From Opisthorchis felineus (Eukaryota; Platyhelminthes; Trematoda; Opisthorchiida; Opisthorchiidae), in NCBI GenBank assembly GCA_004794785.1, contig SJOL01006800.1:415914-479913 (forward strand): DNA of 64,000 nt, read 5' to 3'. The position numbers and the translations under genes are program-made. The notes below the pieces were generated by a model, which had not been told where the DNA came from, ran no database searches, and saw only the letters and a program-made list of their open reading frames with translations. How positions within the stretch are numbered: position 1 is the stretch's first letter; each line of letters opens with the position of its first letter. Shown piece after piece: positions 13,384 through 28,300 of the stretch.

Positions 13384-16300
13384 CTGAAAGAAAACGACAG
13401 CGGATAGGCTTATCTACATAGGCAAATCAGAAGTGGTTCAACTATAAACAAAATGAATTCCACAGACACTGAAGTACAATTCGGTGGAAGAAGATGAACA
13501 TGGTGTTTGTTAACTTACCAATCAACGTACTAGTGTTTGTCAGGAACGACAGATGAGCACGAATGTGATCCGCACCAAGCCACATGCCATGACAGTCCCA
13601 TGACGTTACTTGGAACAGCTTACATTGGAATGTAGTTTGGCGATTCCACGAGCTGTGAGTTACTAGAGGGGCTGACCGGAGAGATGAACATGCAAGTGTA
13701 TTTCCACTACAACAAACTTCCTACTCAAGTGACTCTCCTTCGTAGTTCCGGGGAGCTCTTTGCAATAGAGTTTCCTATCGTCTATCCCACCAGTCAGACG
13801 ATTCGGTTCCTCTAACGAGCAGAAGCGAGAGCATAAAGATGGCAGGGAAGGTTTTCTGGGCAGTTAAAACTGTAGGCAGTGGAAAAGCGTGCACTTATTT
13901 CACATCTATTTAACTAGGCCCAACTAGGCCAAAGTGTAGGTTTGGCATTCAGGTGATAAGTAAGCCATGGTAATAATCGAGGAGTAACCGAAACTGGTAT
14001 TCCATGCGGAGAACAAGAAAGCAGACCCTGTGATCTGGACGGTATTTTCCTGGCCCAAACAGATCAGTCGCACGCAGCTCCACAACAGGTGGATGTACGC
14101 AATGCTTTATTGGAGGACATGAATAAAACTGAAGTATTTTTGCGTTCCTCGAAAGCAATAAGAAGCAGACTGATAGCTCATGTGTTGTTTTTGCGACTAC
14201 ATTTGATTTGTGCGTTCGCCAACTTTTGCCGAACCTTCGCCGAAGTGACAACCTGTATTGCGTGGAGTGACCCCACAGCAATCATACCGAACCCTGACGG
14301 AGATACTACAACAGAAATTTGTTTCTATCCCTGAAGATCAAACCGTTCGAAAAAAGGACGAAGGAGTACGAAGGGGCAATCTGATTTATACGTTACAAAC
14401 CAGCGATCGGCTGCGCGTCCGCTAGACAAAATTGATATACGTCCCTGGACATCTTAGATCCAGGGAAATTAGAAACTGGGCATTGCAAGTGCGGTTGGTA
14501 AAATAGCCTACGAGAAAACTTCAGTGTACTTGAACAGGAAAGGATTATGATGATTTGGTTGTGTTAAGGAAAAAATTGTCGAATCCAGAAAGTCTTACCT
14601 GAAAATATGAGCTCATGACGCGGTAACCATCATGTAACCCGTGAGGACTGATGATAATCCGACTGGCCGAATTGCCTGATCAACTCAGTAGCTGGCCAGA
14701 AGAAGAACCACGGCGTCTTATTGTGAGTCAACTGGTTAAAGTGTACTGTTTTGTATACGAAACCACGAATTTTTTAGTTCCATGAAATTCTACAACACAT
14801 CAGGATTGGCTCACAAGTGCATGCTTTCAAAGTGGGTGTAAAAACGGTTCCTCCTGATTTTGCTATACAGTTCCAACTTGAAGTTAGACTTGCATAAAGC
14901 ATGATGTAGTTGGGTCTGAAAGGCATTGGATCCACTTCTAGTTTTGTCCTGGTTAGGACACATCAGTTTTCTCGGACGGAATGGAACAATAGATTAGGGC
15001 TTTTCAGCAACCTCTTATGTAGTGTTACAACAAGAAGAAGCCATTTCACTCTATAATCACGGGGCGATCAATTGTGGTGAATGGTTGCGTGGAGCTGTGA
15101 CAAGCGGTAAAAACTGTCAAACAAAGCGAAACGGGCCTGATCCTGCTATATCCCCCCTTATGAGTCCCAGCCACGACGAAGCGCGCAGTGGAGTGATTTT
15201 CACCACGATTAAACACGTCCTGCTTGATAATCATAATCTTCATATCCAATTAAATATCAGTGATTATCAGGTTCTCCAGAGAGATCACAAAAACGTTAGG
15301 AATAAAGATCAACTGCATCCAAGTGGCCGGATTCCCCAATAAACTCAGCGTGGGCTAAAACAAGGAATCACTTGGACTAGTATAACCACAGATATGTATG
15401 AAGCGTTTATTTCTCTAGACCATAGTTCAACTTCGAAAAACACAGTAACAACAGAGACCATTACAATACAGTTATTTACAGGTTAAAAGAAGCCAACGGG
15501 AATGAGTGAGTTCGACTTTGATGAGCACATGAGATTACAGATAAGAGTTGAAATGTCATCCAAAATGAGTTTGACCATGCAAATTCAGAAAATTGCAGGG
15601 TGCTATTATGGAAAAATAGTAGGACCTGGGAATACCGCTATTACGCCATCCACGGCTCAGCTGTTGTGTATTCACACACCACAATAAAGGCTGCAACTTC
15701 TTATCTCTGCAAGATTTGCGTGATGTAAACCGCAAATGATTTCTAACGACGATAAAATAACAATGCATACCTACTCAAATGGGTAATATATGCTGGATGA
15801 ATGTTGCCAACTCGAAGCTTATTCAAATAAACTCACTTAAAAAGCGAATTAGATACATACTAACTGTTTGGAGGCGAGCCACTCAGAATAACCGAACATC
15901 ACGTCAACTGAACGGATGTACGGCGAACCGGCTGGGGACCGGAGGGTACGTCACGGTTAGTTCCAATTGCGGACAATCAGAGCCGATTATTTTTAGCTCG
16001 GCGCTTCTCGCTCCATCAGGAAGATTCTAGCGTGACCTTGTGCAAAATAATGTGGTCACTCCATAAATACATCTGCAGCAATCTCCCGTTATCTCTTAAA
16101 AGTCTGCCCCAAGCTGCCATGCCTTTTGATCTATCATAGTGGACAGAACAGCAAGCTAAGGAGCGGGATAGGAGTTGCTAACCACATCACTAACTAAAAT
16201 AACAGAACCAGGCACCCATTGTTTGTGTACCACGCGAGTTGGTTTTCTTCGACTTAACACGACTACTTTCACCAATCTGACGGTACAAAAGTAGTTGTAG

Positions 16301-19300
16301 TCAGCTGCCGAAAAAAGTTACTCGGCTAAACGATCGACTGCATTCTACAGTGACATCCAGGTGTCACTGTAGAGTGTAATTATTGACACTCGCTAGTAGA
16401 GTCTATTGTATCAGAGCCCAAATATAGAGTCTTGACCGGTAGATGTCTATTCGGCGTTCCATAAAGGTCATGATATTTGACAGTAGCACAGTACAGAACC
16501 TTACCAAATCAGTGATGATCGTATCCACACACTGGACGCCAGTTAGAGGCAATACACATTCCGAGAGAATCCGGGGTTGTCCTTTCTGTGAATATGAGAG
16601 AGAGAAGGAATATAAGGAGAAAAGGCAGTTGGGCAACTCACGAAGAACCCAGGCGCAGTTTGTCTCTGATTCTGTTGTCCCACCACCCAGTCAGTCAAGA
16701 TAATACTTGAAAAATAAAATCCGGCGACATGATACGTCAAGTGTTCCTTCATAAAAAAGGTGGACTGGAGGGAAAACTGATGTTTATATTCACGCATCTT
16801 GCGGTAGCTGAGGTTAAACGAAACGAATTCGCCACGCGACGATCTTGGTACAATTATGAGTATGAGTGTCACAGTATTTATATTCTGGTATGGCTGTGAT
16901 AAGACCGAGTCATAATATTAATTTCACTTCGATTAGTTGGACAGATACCTCGATTGAAACCCACCTATACCTAGCACCAGTTTTGTGGGATGCCGATGTG
17001 TTCACAGCCAGTTGATGAGTTCTCGCAGTATTGAAGTTCTTTGCATCCGAGTACGACATACAACATAACACGGTACCGTAGATGTCAGTGGCCTAAAACG
17101 TTCTTCTACGATGCTAGTTGCTTTGGGGGCTCTAAGGGACGCTGAAAAAAAAACAACTATTAGGACTGTGACTAACTTCTAAAACGCTGCATTCATCTGC
17201 GGATGTTAAATGCCTGACACTTACGGTGCACTGCACCAAATGGGGCATAACAAACATTCGATAGAAACAGTACTGCTACTTTGGCACAGACTCTTTCAGT
17301 GATGCTTCTCCGAAAAGGCCACCTTTGAATGAGAGGGACCTCCAGGAGGAAAGACATTCAGCTAGTCCGTTGGATGTTTCCATTTGTCTTGCTCCTCTCA
17401 GGAGAGAATAACTATCATGGAAGTCCGAAGCTGAACAGGTAATCTCTCCACGGAATAACAACCGCATTTTGAATCCTTTCAATACAGCAGAAATGCTACA
17501 GTTCATGAAAACAAAGTGGTAGCCAGAGGAAACAGGGATGTGAGAATTCCATCGCAGCTCCAGGAATCACAATCGTTCACAATTGGCCTACCTAAGAAAA
17601 AATGAGAAGTTCAACTCACATTTGTGACGTGTTCCATCATCACAACGACCTTAGTACGGGGAGCTGCGGCCAAATCCATTGCACCACCCATACCCTTTAT
17701 TAGGGAACCCTTTAAAGCGGAGAAAAGTAAAAAAAACGGACCGAATACTTTTCCGTTAAATCAAAAACCGGAATAAAGTAGTAGATGTTCGAAATTTCTG
17801 CGACTAGGAGTCGATAAAAGGCTCATATACCTACCGAATTAGGCGCCAACCTAATACCCATCAACATTAAAATGGATCGAGCAATGTCCCTTGCTCTTAA
17901 AGTGATGGGGAGCCACGTCATACACCATAACCAAAAAGCATCCTCCATCATTAAAAGTTTCACTTTATCGCTTTGTTGCGCATAAGTTTAGTCCGACGGT
18001 TCAATTGCAATAATACTAGTCGTTCAGCTGTAACACCCCTTTCGGTGCCTAGGTGCCATGCCACCCGAAGGAAGCATGCCGGCTGAGATATCGCCAAGTT
18101 GACCAAACCTAAATAGGGACAGTCGAGATGCAGAGATTAGGTTCGAACCACGAACCTTCCGGTCAGTAAATCCGAGCTTTAACCACTCAGACATCTCCAG
18201 CTCATGGTTGGAGATGGTTGGATGTTTGGATATAATAATAATACGTTTGGGAACTACAATCCATTTGAAAGACCAAATAAGGAATCATCAGTGTTGCTTG
18301 GTCCAACCAATGTTCAGTATTGACTCAGTTATACAAAATTAATTTGATGTTGTGTCAATGCAAAGATTCCGCAGTATGCAGCACAGCTATTAGAGGTGTC
18401 CCAGTTACTATCTGGATGAGATTAGCATCAACTTTCTTCAGCTATTAGATAGATATTTCGCTGAACTAACAAGAGTCCGGTCCTCACGATGGATTTTTTT
18501 CTGGACAAAATATAGACCGGGATTTACAACTATCCTCTACTGGTCATAGGTGCTTAGGAAACCAGGAAGAAGCCAAGGTCCATTCGCGCCAGACCTCTCT
18601 AGTCTGAGTAAGAGTGAGCAGCGTAGTGCACAGGAAAAAGGCGCCGAGCTGAGATGTTTATTGTAATGAGACCGATTCCGCTGACTACTACCGTTGAGTC
18701 TGGTGGAGAGGGAAGAATTCCAGCTCCCTTTCAGCAGCCTGAGTGCGACCGCACACTGGATGAAGTGTGGCAGGGTGTTATGGGGCGCGGGCACATGCAC
18801 GATTAAGCTATTATTTGATATTTCTTTAGTACAGTTCCTTAGAAGAGCAAAATTTGTTCCCGAATCCCAGCAAGATGAAATAGAACAGTGTTCGCAACAC
18901 AGCATGTGTAATCCTAGGAAGTTTCACCGGCTACCTCTCAACAATCTGCGAATATCCCCTGATGTGATGAAAAACATCAAACTCAATAGGTAGAACAAAT
19001 AATTATTAGGTGACAGTTTGAAAACTAAGACTATCCCGTCCCTGTTCTGGAAGGCTAACCGAACGCCACGTTGCATGCAAGACAATCTGCAGATGGACGT
19101 GCAAATGAAAAAGGAAACGAAGTGGCAGACAGAACTTACAGGTACCACCCAATTGGCCAAATCGCCCTTGGCAGAAACTTGAAACGCTCCGAGAAAGCTG
19201 ACATCAACATGACCTCTGAAATTCGAAGAATCTAAGTTTAGATAAAATGCACAGTATTCGCAGACAAACCAGAAGCGAGCTAGTGACTTCTTTCTGAATT

Positions 19301-22300
19301 GAAAGGGATTATTTCACAAAGTGACATCAATCAAATGGCATGGACGGAATGAGAGAAGTGGAAGTGGGGCAAAGACCTTTCACGTACTATACGGGCGTTT
19401 AATGTGAACATACACTCCCTCGGTGCTGGCAGAAACGAATAACGCCGGATAACAAAAAAAATTCTGCTAGCCTATTCGGTTTGAACCAGCAATTCCTAAC
19501 CACCAAGAGTACTCTTCTCTATTGTGGGATATTACGGCAGTTCAGTGGTATTTGACTTCAAAATCCGGATATCTCGGTGCATTTCATATGTACTCCATGA
19601 ACTCGAAAACGCGGGTATATAATGATGCACCTGCATTCGGCGTGAAGACTGTGTACACGACTGAGTATCGACGACCACTTGCCCACATAGAATACACCAC
19701 GTGGCAAGGAAACCATGCAGTACATGTCCCTCCATATGCCCCACTATGTTAGTTGTTAGCCCTTTGGCTAAGCTTGATAACGGTTTGCAAACGTCTCGTC
19801 ACCAGTTCGAGGAAACATCATCAGTACAGTGTTGACGGGCAATCGAAGGCTGAAGGGTGGCGATAGAACGGAGTTTGTCATCATCATGATGATCACTGAC
19901 AACCGCACAGCGATCATACATATTGGCGCTTAACCATGAGGTGCAAAAGCCTTAGTAAAAAGTAGGAAGAAAAAGGAACGGTTGGGTCCTAAAGGAAAAC
20001 GATCAAGAATAACAATGTTATTCATATTTTGGACAGCATTAAAACAAACACATCCGAGGATCATATCGAATTAAGGCGCTATCGGCGGGACTGGGAAAGC
20101 GTCCCTTACGAACCTCACCCGACATAAGCCCAGCGCACAACGACGGGTAAAATTCAACTAGGTAGTCCGGCTGGAAAATGACAGAACTCATGCCAGCTCC
20201 CGCAGAGCATGAAGTTCATCAAGTATAAGCGGTGAGAAGCGACAGATATTTTTGACTACAGTGTATACGTACGGTTCGTTAGTAGAAAACACTATCACGA
20301 AGACTGTTTACCTATGGTAGGTATCTATATGAACGACACGACCGCACCGCATCACATTAGAATACGAACTGGCCAAGTACAAACGACCTTGCACGACCTT
20401 TCGGCTAAAGAAAGAAACTCCTGAACGCTATCCCCGACTGTGAGGATAGTAAAACCTTAATTCATAGCCCTTCCAATACCATACCTAGTGGAGAAAGTTT
20501 TTAACGCAGTAAACATGGTTCTTTCTAAATTTCTGAACAAAATCCTACCTTCGTCATTTTGGGTGTGAACGCGCCAAAGCCAACCTCCTGGAATGGAAGT
20601 CGATTAACAACAGCTTATACGCGGTAAAACTGGTCCAGTCCTGCAACATGAATTATTACAACGCAAGCAGATTCTGTTTCTTCTCTAATATCGCCTCATG
20701 AGCCCACGGACTGTGGCCGTGGAGCGTTTGAGAACGATTCTGTACAGTTCAGGAACTGAAGAATCGGATGGCAAAAGGAAGGTGATTTTTTTTTGAATTT
20801 TCGAACCGAATTCGGCGTGAATTTATTCAAAAGGACATTAAACATTTCGGCCACCGTGGGTGACCTTAAGGAGAGAATTGATCAAAATTGCGAAAATCAG
20901 GCGAAAAAAGTCAGTGATACCTGCCGCCACAAAGACGTCAATTGATGGATGCGCCACATTTGCAATGCCCACAAAAATATTATAAGTAATCAGTTTGACC
21001 CCTGATGATAATAATAATAATAATTGGCCAGGTGTAACAACCTTTTAGTCCACAGCTGCCACGCAGCTCGCACTGCAAACTCTGTCCTTGGCAGACAAAC
21101 TCACGTCACGTCGGCACCATAGGTGTCGGAGGTTGGCAAAAGCTGTCCTGGCCTTCCCGATTCGAGAAGTAACCTCATCTCCAGCCAGTCCACCGGAACT
21201 TATACAACTGCCCAGGTAAACAAATTTATCTACCACGTCGATTGGCTCATCTGCAAGCATGAAATGTGGGTTTGATCCCACCCAGTCTTGTAGCAGCACT
21301 TTACACTTTGCAGATGTGAAGCGCATGCCAAACCGTGCGGCAGAGTTATTTAGGTTATTTAAAATCGTTTGCATTTGGGAAGAATCTGAACCAAGGAGAG
21401 CAATATCGTCCGCATACTCTATGTCTGTGAGCGAACGCCCCGGGAGCATTTCGACTCCCGAGGTTTCAGAGTCAGGCAGAGAAATTTCAAGCAGCATATC
21501 AATAACAAAGTTGAAGAGGAAAAGGGAAAGCGGACAGTCTTGTCTTACCCCAGTGGACGTGGTGAACTCAGGCGAGAGCTTCTCGTATACTCGTACGCGC
21601 CCACAGGAGTTCGCATACAGTGCCCTTATAAGGGATAGAAATTTGGAAGGGACACCTTTGATCGCCAGACACTGCCAAAGTTTCTGACGATCGACAGAAT
21701 CAAAAGCAGCTTTCAAATCAAGAAAGACGACCAACGTGGGCCGTTTGAAGGAGTGGCGCTGTTCAAGGATTTGTCTCAAGGTGAAGATATGGTCGATGCA
21801 TCCTCGACCAGGGCAAAACCCAGCTTGATTCTCACGAATCTGTCTCTCCCGAACGTTAGTGTGCACATTTGTACGTGCAACGATTTTGATAATTCCTCAA
21901 AGGTATGCAAAATGCCACCCCATAATAAGGTCCAGTCTCTTTGGTGAAAGATATACGAATTACCTGCACATGAGCCGCCAGATATTCTAAAAAGAGTACA
22001 AAGCTTTTTGGAGCGGGATTTTATCTCAAAAGGTTTCGTTCACTTCGTTCAACCTCCAAAAGGAGTGCAATAATCGAAATCACACAGACAAGAGAACGCA
22101 TGACAGATGTCAATGTTCAAACAGCCAACTTCCTGTTTGAACAAATGGATTGTCTTGAGGCTGAGGGAGCCACATTGGTACGGTCCTGTTCTCCAACGTT
22201 GATCAGTCCTGGCCATACAGCAGATGGTTGCTGGCCCTAAATTCGATGGTCACATACCGGCAGAGCATGAATTGAGTCAAGCAGATGATGATTACTTGGA

Positions 22301-25300
22301 TGTTGAACGCAGGCCAGTTAAAAAAGCTATGCACTAAGCTTTCAAAACTGTTTGTCCAAGCCATCTGACTCGACTAAGTGAGCACCAGATATCATCGAGA
22401 TCAGCAGATCTTTTTGCTGTCAGAATGGCCATACCGGCAACTAGCGACTATGATCCGGCACGCAGTTCCCCTAAACGCCGGATAATCAGGAGCTTGAAGG
22501 ATGATAGAGAACGCTGGTGGATTTCGAAGGCCCAGGAGATGGAGAGGGCTTTCGCTGCAGGCAACAGCCACGCCTAATTTCAAATGATTCGATCAATCGG
22601 TCAAAAGAAAGCAGTTGTAAGTGAAACAATATGCGAAGAAGGCGGAACGGCAATTCACTCCCTCTATCGTCCTCTTGAACGGTGGGCTGAGCACTTCAAA
22701 AAATAGTTCAACTGGTCACCTTCAACACAACCGCTGGAAGAACCCAGCGGGTTCGAAGGGAACATCGAAACCAACCCGCCATCAGCAACTGAAATCCACC
22801 GAGAGATATCAATTCCCAAGCGTGATAAGCCACCTGGCGCGGATGGCCTACAGCCCGCACTCTTCAACAAATGTGGCGATGACCTGGTGAACAGTCTAAC
22901 GACCATACTACAGAAGATTTAGGAAGCAAACAGTACCAGTCGAATGGAGCTCCTCGACCGTCATCCAAGTCTTCAAAAAGGGCGAAAGAAAGTCAAACGA
23001 AAATCATCGTGGTATCAGCCTGGTATCCTTCGCATCTAAAGTGCCCTTTGGCATTATTTTGCTCAGGCGTCCCGCGTTGAAAGCTGCTTTTGATACTACC
23101 GATGGTCAGAAACCTTGGCAGTGTCTGGCGATCAGAGGTGTCCCTTCCAAATTTCTATCCCTTATGAGCGCTCTGTAAGCGAACTTCTGTGAGCGCGTAC
23201 GAGTATAGGATACGCTTTCGCTTGAGTTCACCACGTCCACTAGTGTAAGACAAGACTGTCCTCTCTCACCTTTCCTCTTCAAATTTGTTACTGATGTGCT
23301 GCTTGCTGGGTTCGAAACCTCGGGAGTTGAAATCATCCCGGGACGTTCCCCAACAGACATAGAGTATGCGGACGATATTGCTGTCCATGGTTCAAATGGT
23401 TCCCAAATACAAACCATTTTAAATAACCTAAATAACTCTGCCGCACGGTTTGACGCGCACTTGACACCTGCAAAGTGTAAAGTGCTGAGTGGGATCAAAC
23501 CCAAACCTCATACTTGCAGATGAGCCAATCGACGTGGTAGATAAATTTGTTTACCTGGGCAGTTGTATAAGTTCCGGTGGACTGGCTGGAGATGAGGTTA
23601 CTTCTCGAATCGGGAAGGCCAGGACAGCTTTTGCCAACCTCCGACACCTATGGCGCTGACGTGACGTGAGTTTGTCTGCCAAGGACAGAGTTTGCAGTGC
23701 GATAGTGCGATCCATACTGCTTTATGGATCAGAGACGTGGCCTCTACGCGCAGAGGATGTACGAAAGATGTCCGTGTTTGACCATCGGTATCTTCGAAGC
23801 ATTGGTCAGTTTCGTGGGAACATCAGATTAGTAATGCTGAGGTAAGCCAGATGGTCTTAGGAAGAAGGAACTCTCCCGCGATGGACGAATTACTCACGCT
23901 GGATGGGGACCTCGGGACTCAACTCACCAATGGTTACGAACACTGGCAGAAATGCCCCAGTCGCACAGTCCGTGGCGCTCATGTATCTAAGCTATCACCT
24001 TCAATGCTTAGATACCCAATTCCTGAACTAACTGATGATGCCATCGCCTCCAAGGCTTGGCCGTATCTCCTGCACTCTCTCACTTTCCGGTGAGTGAAAC
24101 TGTAGCAGCTGGAACAGTCTGTCTATGGTACACGGTTTATAGCTGATAAAATTGATTGATTGAGAGCATGAGCTGCATGAACAAATCAGAATAGTGCAGA
24201 AGACATCGGCTCCTGACACCAGTGAACATGTATTCTCTTGTCAGTGTTATTTTGATCGTCTCCTTTCTGTTGAAAGTTACCAGGGTCCACGAAAATGTTG
24301 AGTAGTGCAGTGTTCTATTACAGCACTGTTCAAATTCGTGTAGCGCATCAGGTGGCGCAAGCCACAAAGAACTTCAACCCAAACATGCAGAACGAGATCA
24401 ATGAAAAGACTATAAAATGCGCGTGTGGAATTATTTTACGTAATCAAAAATTCGGACAAAAATGGGCTAGAACGATAGGAAAACACAACCACATTGTGCA
24501 TGAACAGATCGAAACCCGATCAGTAGCCAGAGTCCGCTAAAGGAACTCGATGAGGAGCAACATATATTGTGCATCAACATCAGTCGACCCAAAAATGAAG
24601 AATCTCACATGTTTTTCAATGCTTACAGAACAGACTGAAAGGAAGAAAACGACTATCACCAAAGTTCCCATTAAGAACGACAAACGAACAAGAAACATGC
24701 ACAGTCTGTTGTGCATACCCAGTACGCACAATAAGCTGTTACTCGATTTACGGATGAATGAGTAGCTATCCCAAGGGTTAGGACGACGATCCACTTGAGG
24801 CGTCTACAAATTCCCTCCGGATAACAGGCAAAACGAGTCAGTTTTAAAAGTTTCGTGTGACTCATCAATTAATCCATCAAGGGAAATACTCCATACACCA
24901 ACTCACCCACGAACGACCTCAAAGCTTTCGCAGGAAGAGAAGTACGATGCGCCAGGTAGTTCCGTAATTGATTCTTTGCCGGCATTGATCAGATCAGGGT
25001 CGAGTTCGTTTTCATGGGGATAAGGTCCTACACCGATCATGCCGTTTTCTGAATGTATATGAACCGTCATATCTTTGGGGATAAGTCCAGGTATTAACGT
25101 GGGAATTCCGATGCCCAAGTTAACGTACGAGTTACTCCGTATCTCCAACGCCGCCCGTCGAACAATGCGCCACCGACCAGCCTTTCGAGGACTGGAATTC
25201 GAATAATGAATTGACGTCCACTAGAAACAACGTCCGCCTTACTTTTGAACAACATGTAGATGTTATAGCATTCATGCTAAATCATTACTGAAATCAACAA

Positions 25301-28300
25301 TTTGGGCAACCTAAAGAAGACAGTATTATTCAAGAAACATAACCAATGTACAAAGACATGATATACCAAAGCATAACTACATAGTTAAGGTAGGTTTTTC
25401 ATTCAAGACTAACTTCTTGTTAAATGCGTTTGAATTATTATCTCAAACATGAAGAAGGTCTTTGTGTATTCTACCTAGTGCCTCCTAATGACGTACGTCT
25501 CTACCCCTAAGAATAAAACATACAGATCAGTTACGGAGAACTCTCGACCCCCCTCAACGGACATACAGCGTCCAGTGAAGTATGAGAATATGTGAATGGT
25601 ACAATGCCCGTAGACATTCTTAACAATAGCCCAGTTCCAAAGTACCAGAAGACAATCGAATAAACCAAGCATCAACTATTCTTACGACTGTGCCCGATTA
25701 TCCAAAACCTGGATATTCAAACCAGGGGAGCAGTCCTTATTGCCAAGATGACCTGGAAGAAGCTCCCGAACTATACCATGACGTCAATCGCGGAAATTGT
25801 GTCACATAAAGAGATGGAACAAACTGTGCGAAACCATTGGATGGGATCAACTGGTATCTAAACGCTGAAGCTGAGCGTCAACGCATAAGCCATCAGAAAA
25901 CATGTCGCGCCGAGGACAGTGTGTGCTAGCGTTGATTTGTCACCCCACACTCATACATGGAGTACGCTCACGTGGGCTATTTCGGAACAATTGAGGTGGC
26001 CAAAAAGAGAGAGTTCAATGCAGTTGGTCAGCAACAGAACTCATCACGTCGTAGGTTTATTCTCGGATTAAAATTGATCGGAAGTGTGTACGTCGTGTGA
26101 GGGGAGGCACGCAACATAAGTCTATTTGGCCACATTACCTACTAGTTCAAAGTAACTCCTTCGTCGCAAGCGAACGGCTGCTTACTTGCTCCTAAACATG
26201 AATCTTCGAGGATAAGTAAGGAAAACGGTCCAGCTGTGCGACAATGATAAAGCGGATGACTGGATGCACTGCTCCGCGGCCTGTCTCAGTATATCACAAA
26301 AATGCCATTCGTCCTTCAAAATTTGCTGACCTCGGAAAGTAAAATTCCCCACCCCAAACAAACGATGCCCATCGGGATCGCCTGTTTGATTGCTTGTTGG
26401 GATTTTTAACAAATCCTTTACAAGGTACTTTTCACTAGGTAGTCAAATAATTTATCACTGTTTTGAACGATATACGAGACTTGCTCACAAGTTGCCAATA
26501 AACAACCTCTTGAGGAGGATTAGTTAACGCTGAGACTTATGACGAGGATTCCTTGAATATCGGCCCAACCCCACAATAAGTCGGCCTTTGCATATTCTAC
26601 TAAGCATAATATGCAATGCATTTTTTGAAGCTCAACTGGATCTGCCATTCACATGCAACGTTAGTGACTGAATGAACCATTAGCGCGTTACCGGCGCTAG
26701 GTTGAATATGCAAATTTCCCCAAATAGAACAATGCACCACAGCCTTGCACATTTCACACATGCAGCTTTCCGGTGCCAAGAAAGAGGACGCCCTTCCCTC
26801 TTAACCACACACATTACAGGTAGACACAGAGAATGCAGCTTCCATCAACCAAAGTAAGATCACAAAAAAGCATGACCAGCCAACCGGTAGTTTCAGGCCT
26901 CAACAATCCCCGTTTTAAATCATGGATTACAGGTATCAAATTATGCACTTCCATTAATCCAAGCGAAGGCTATATACAACTCACAAACCCAGTCGTGTGG
27001 TTTTCCGACAAATAAACATGCCCACGAATGCACACATTCTAGGGGGATAAGTGAATAAATCATCCGCCAACTTACTGAAGTACACGCGAATTACTTAGAA
27101 TATGACAGCAATCACACAGCAAAGAAACGAGCCACATATGGTTTATGGCTGACGACAATGATGGTAAAAAAAACGAAATTACGGTTCCGTAAGCCTTTGG
27201 TTGCAGGCAGAACGTTTGCTGCTACCTATCTAACTTCAAACGTGTAAAAGATCAATGCGAAATTCCTACTACCGTTCGTAACTTGTTACCATCACCTGGA
27301 TCAACAACTGTACACCCCGGGACTATGACTCAATTGAACTACTCTTTCTTCACAACGATTCCGAGGCAGTAGCCAGATAAACACATAAGTGGGTGAGTCG
27401 CGGGTAGAATGAGTAAGAGTGGCTAAAACACGCCAAACTTAACAAAAACGGCCTTAACACCGCATAACTATGTCAGGTGGCACAACCAACAACAAATGTT
27501 AAGGGACGAAGACTTGACGTACGTATTGGAGGTGTACAAACTGTTGAAACCGGCCAACCTTCAGATAACTGGAACCCACCGAGCACATACAAACAACTTA
27601 CACACAAATCCTTGAAGACGTGTGAACTGACCCGTCGATCTATTAGTGCAATTTGGTGACTTAGACGGTCAAGAAGAAATTTCAGCGTAATTGCCCGACA
27701 TTCCTGGATTGAAAAACGTACATAAACTACAATAACTGTCCCAACACTATTAACGCCGCTTTGATATAAATAGTAGGGGACAATGTTCAAAATCCGGTTT
27801 CCCATTGCTTGAGGCTCATCAGGTGATTGTGGCTCCATGAAGGAAATGTATGGGTAAGGAGCGAACAAGTGTGATCACTACCAGCAATGAGCAATGCGAT
27901 TCGAAACGGCTGATTCAGTGAAACTGGACTAAAAACTGGGAAATCGTGCTGAAACTCTTACCGACGATCACGTCAATCTAACTGACAACCACCGAATATG
28001 AGAGGGTACAAAAACGAACACACAAAGACGCACTCGCTTGAAAACGTCTCATTTGTTGGTGGAGGCTGATAGGTTGTACGACGTTCGATTCGCCAACTTT
28101 TCGGAACGTTGGCCACAATCCGATCGACATAAATTCCAGGCACGTGGACGTGATTCGGGTCAAGCTCTCCAATTGGAACAAGTTCCTCCACTTCAACTAT
28201 CGTTACCTTGCCAGCCTTGGCCATTTCGCTGTTAAAGTTGCGAGCAGTTTTCCTTCACAATTAGAGTAACAGAAAACAGGTGAATACAGAGCAAGTAATT

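Noticed and set aside
24903..25148. A bacterial-looking CoA transferase B subunit ORF (possible contamination or transfer)
   Set aside because: It is bounded by splice acceptor and donor and joins in phase with the other ten SCOT exons.
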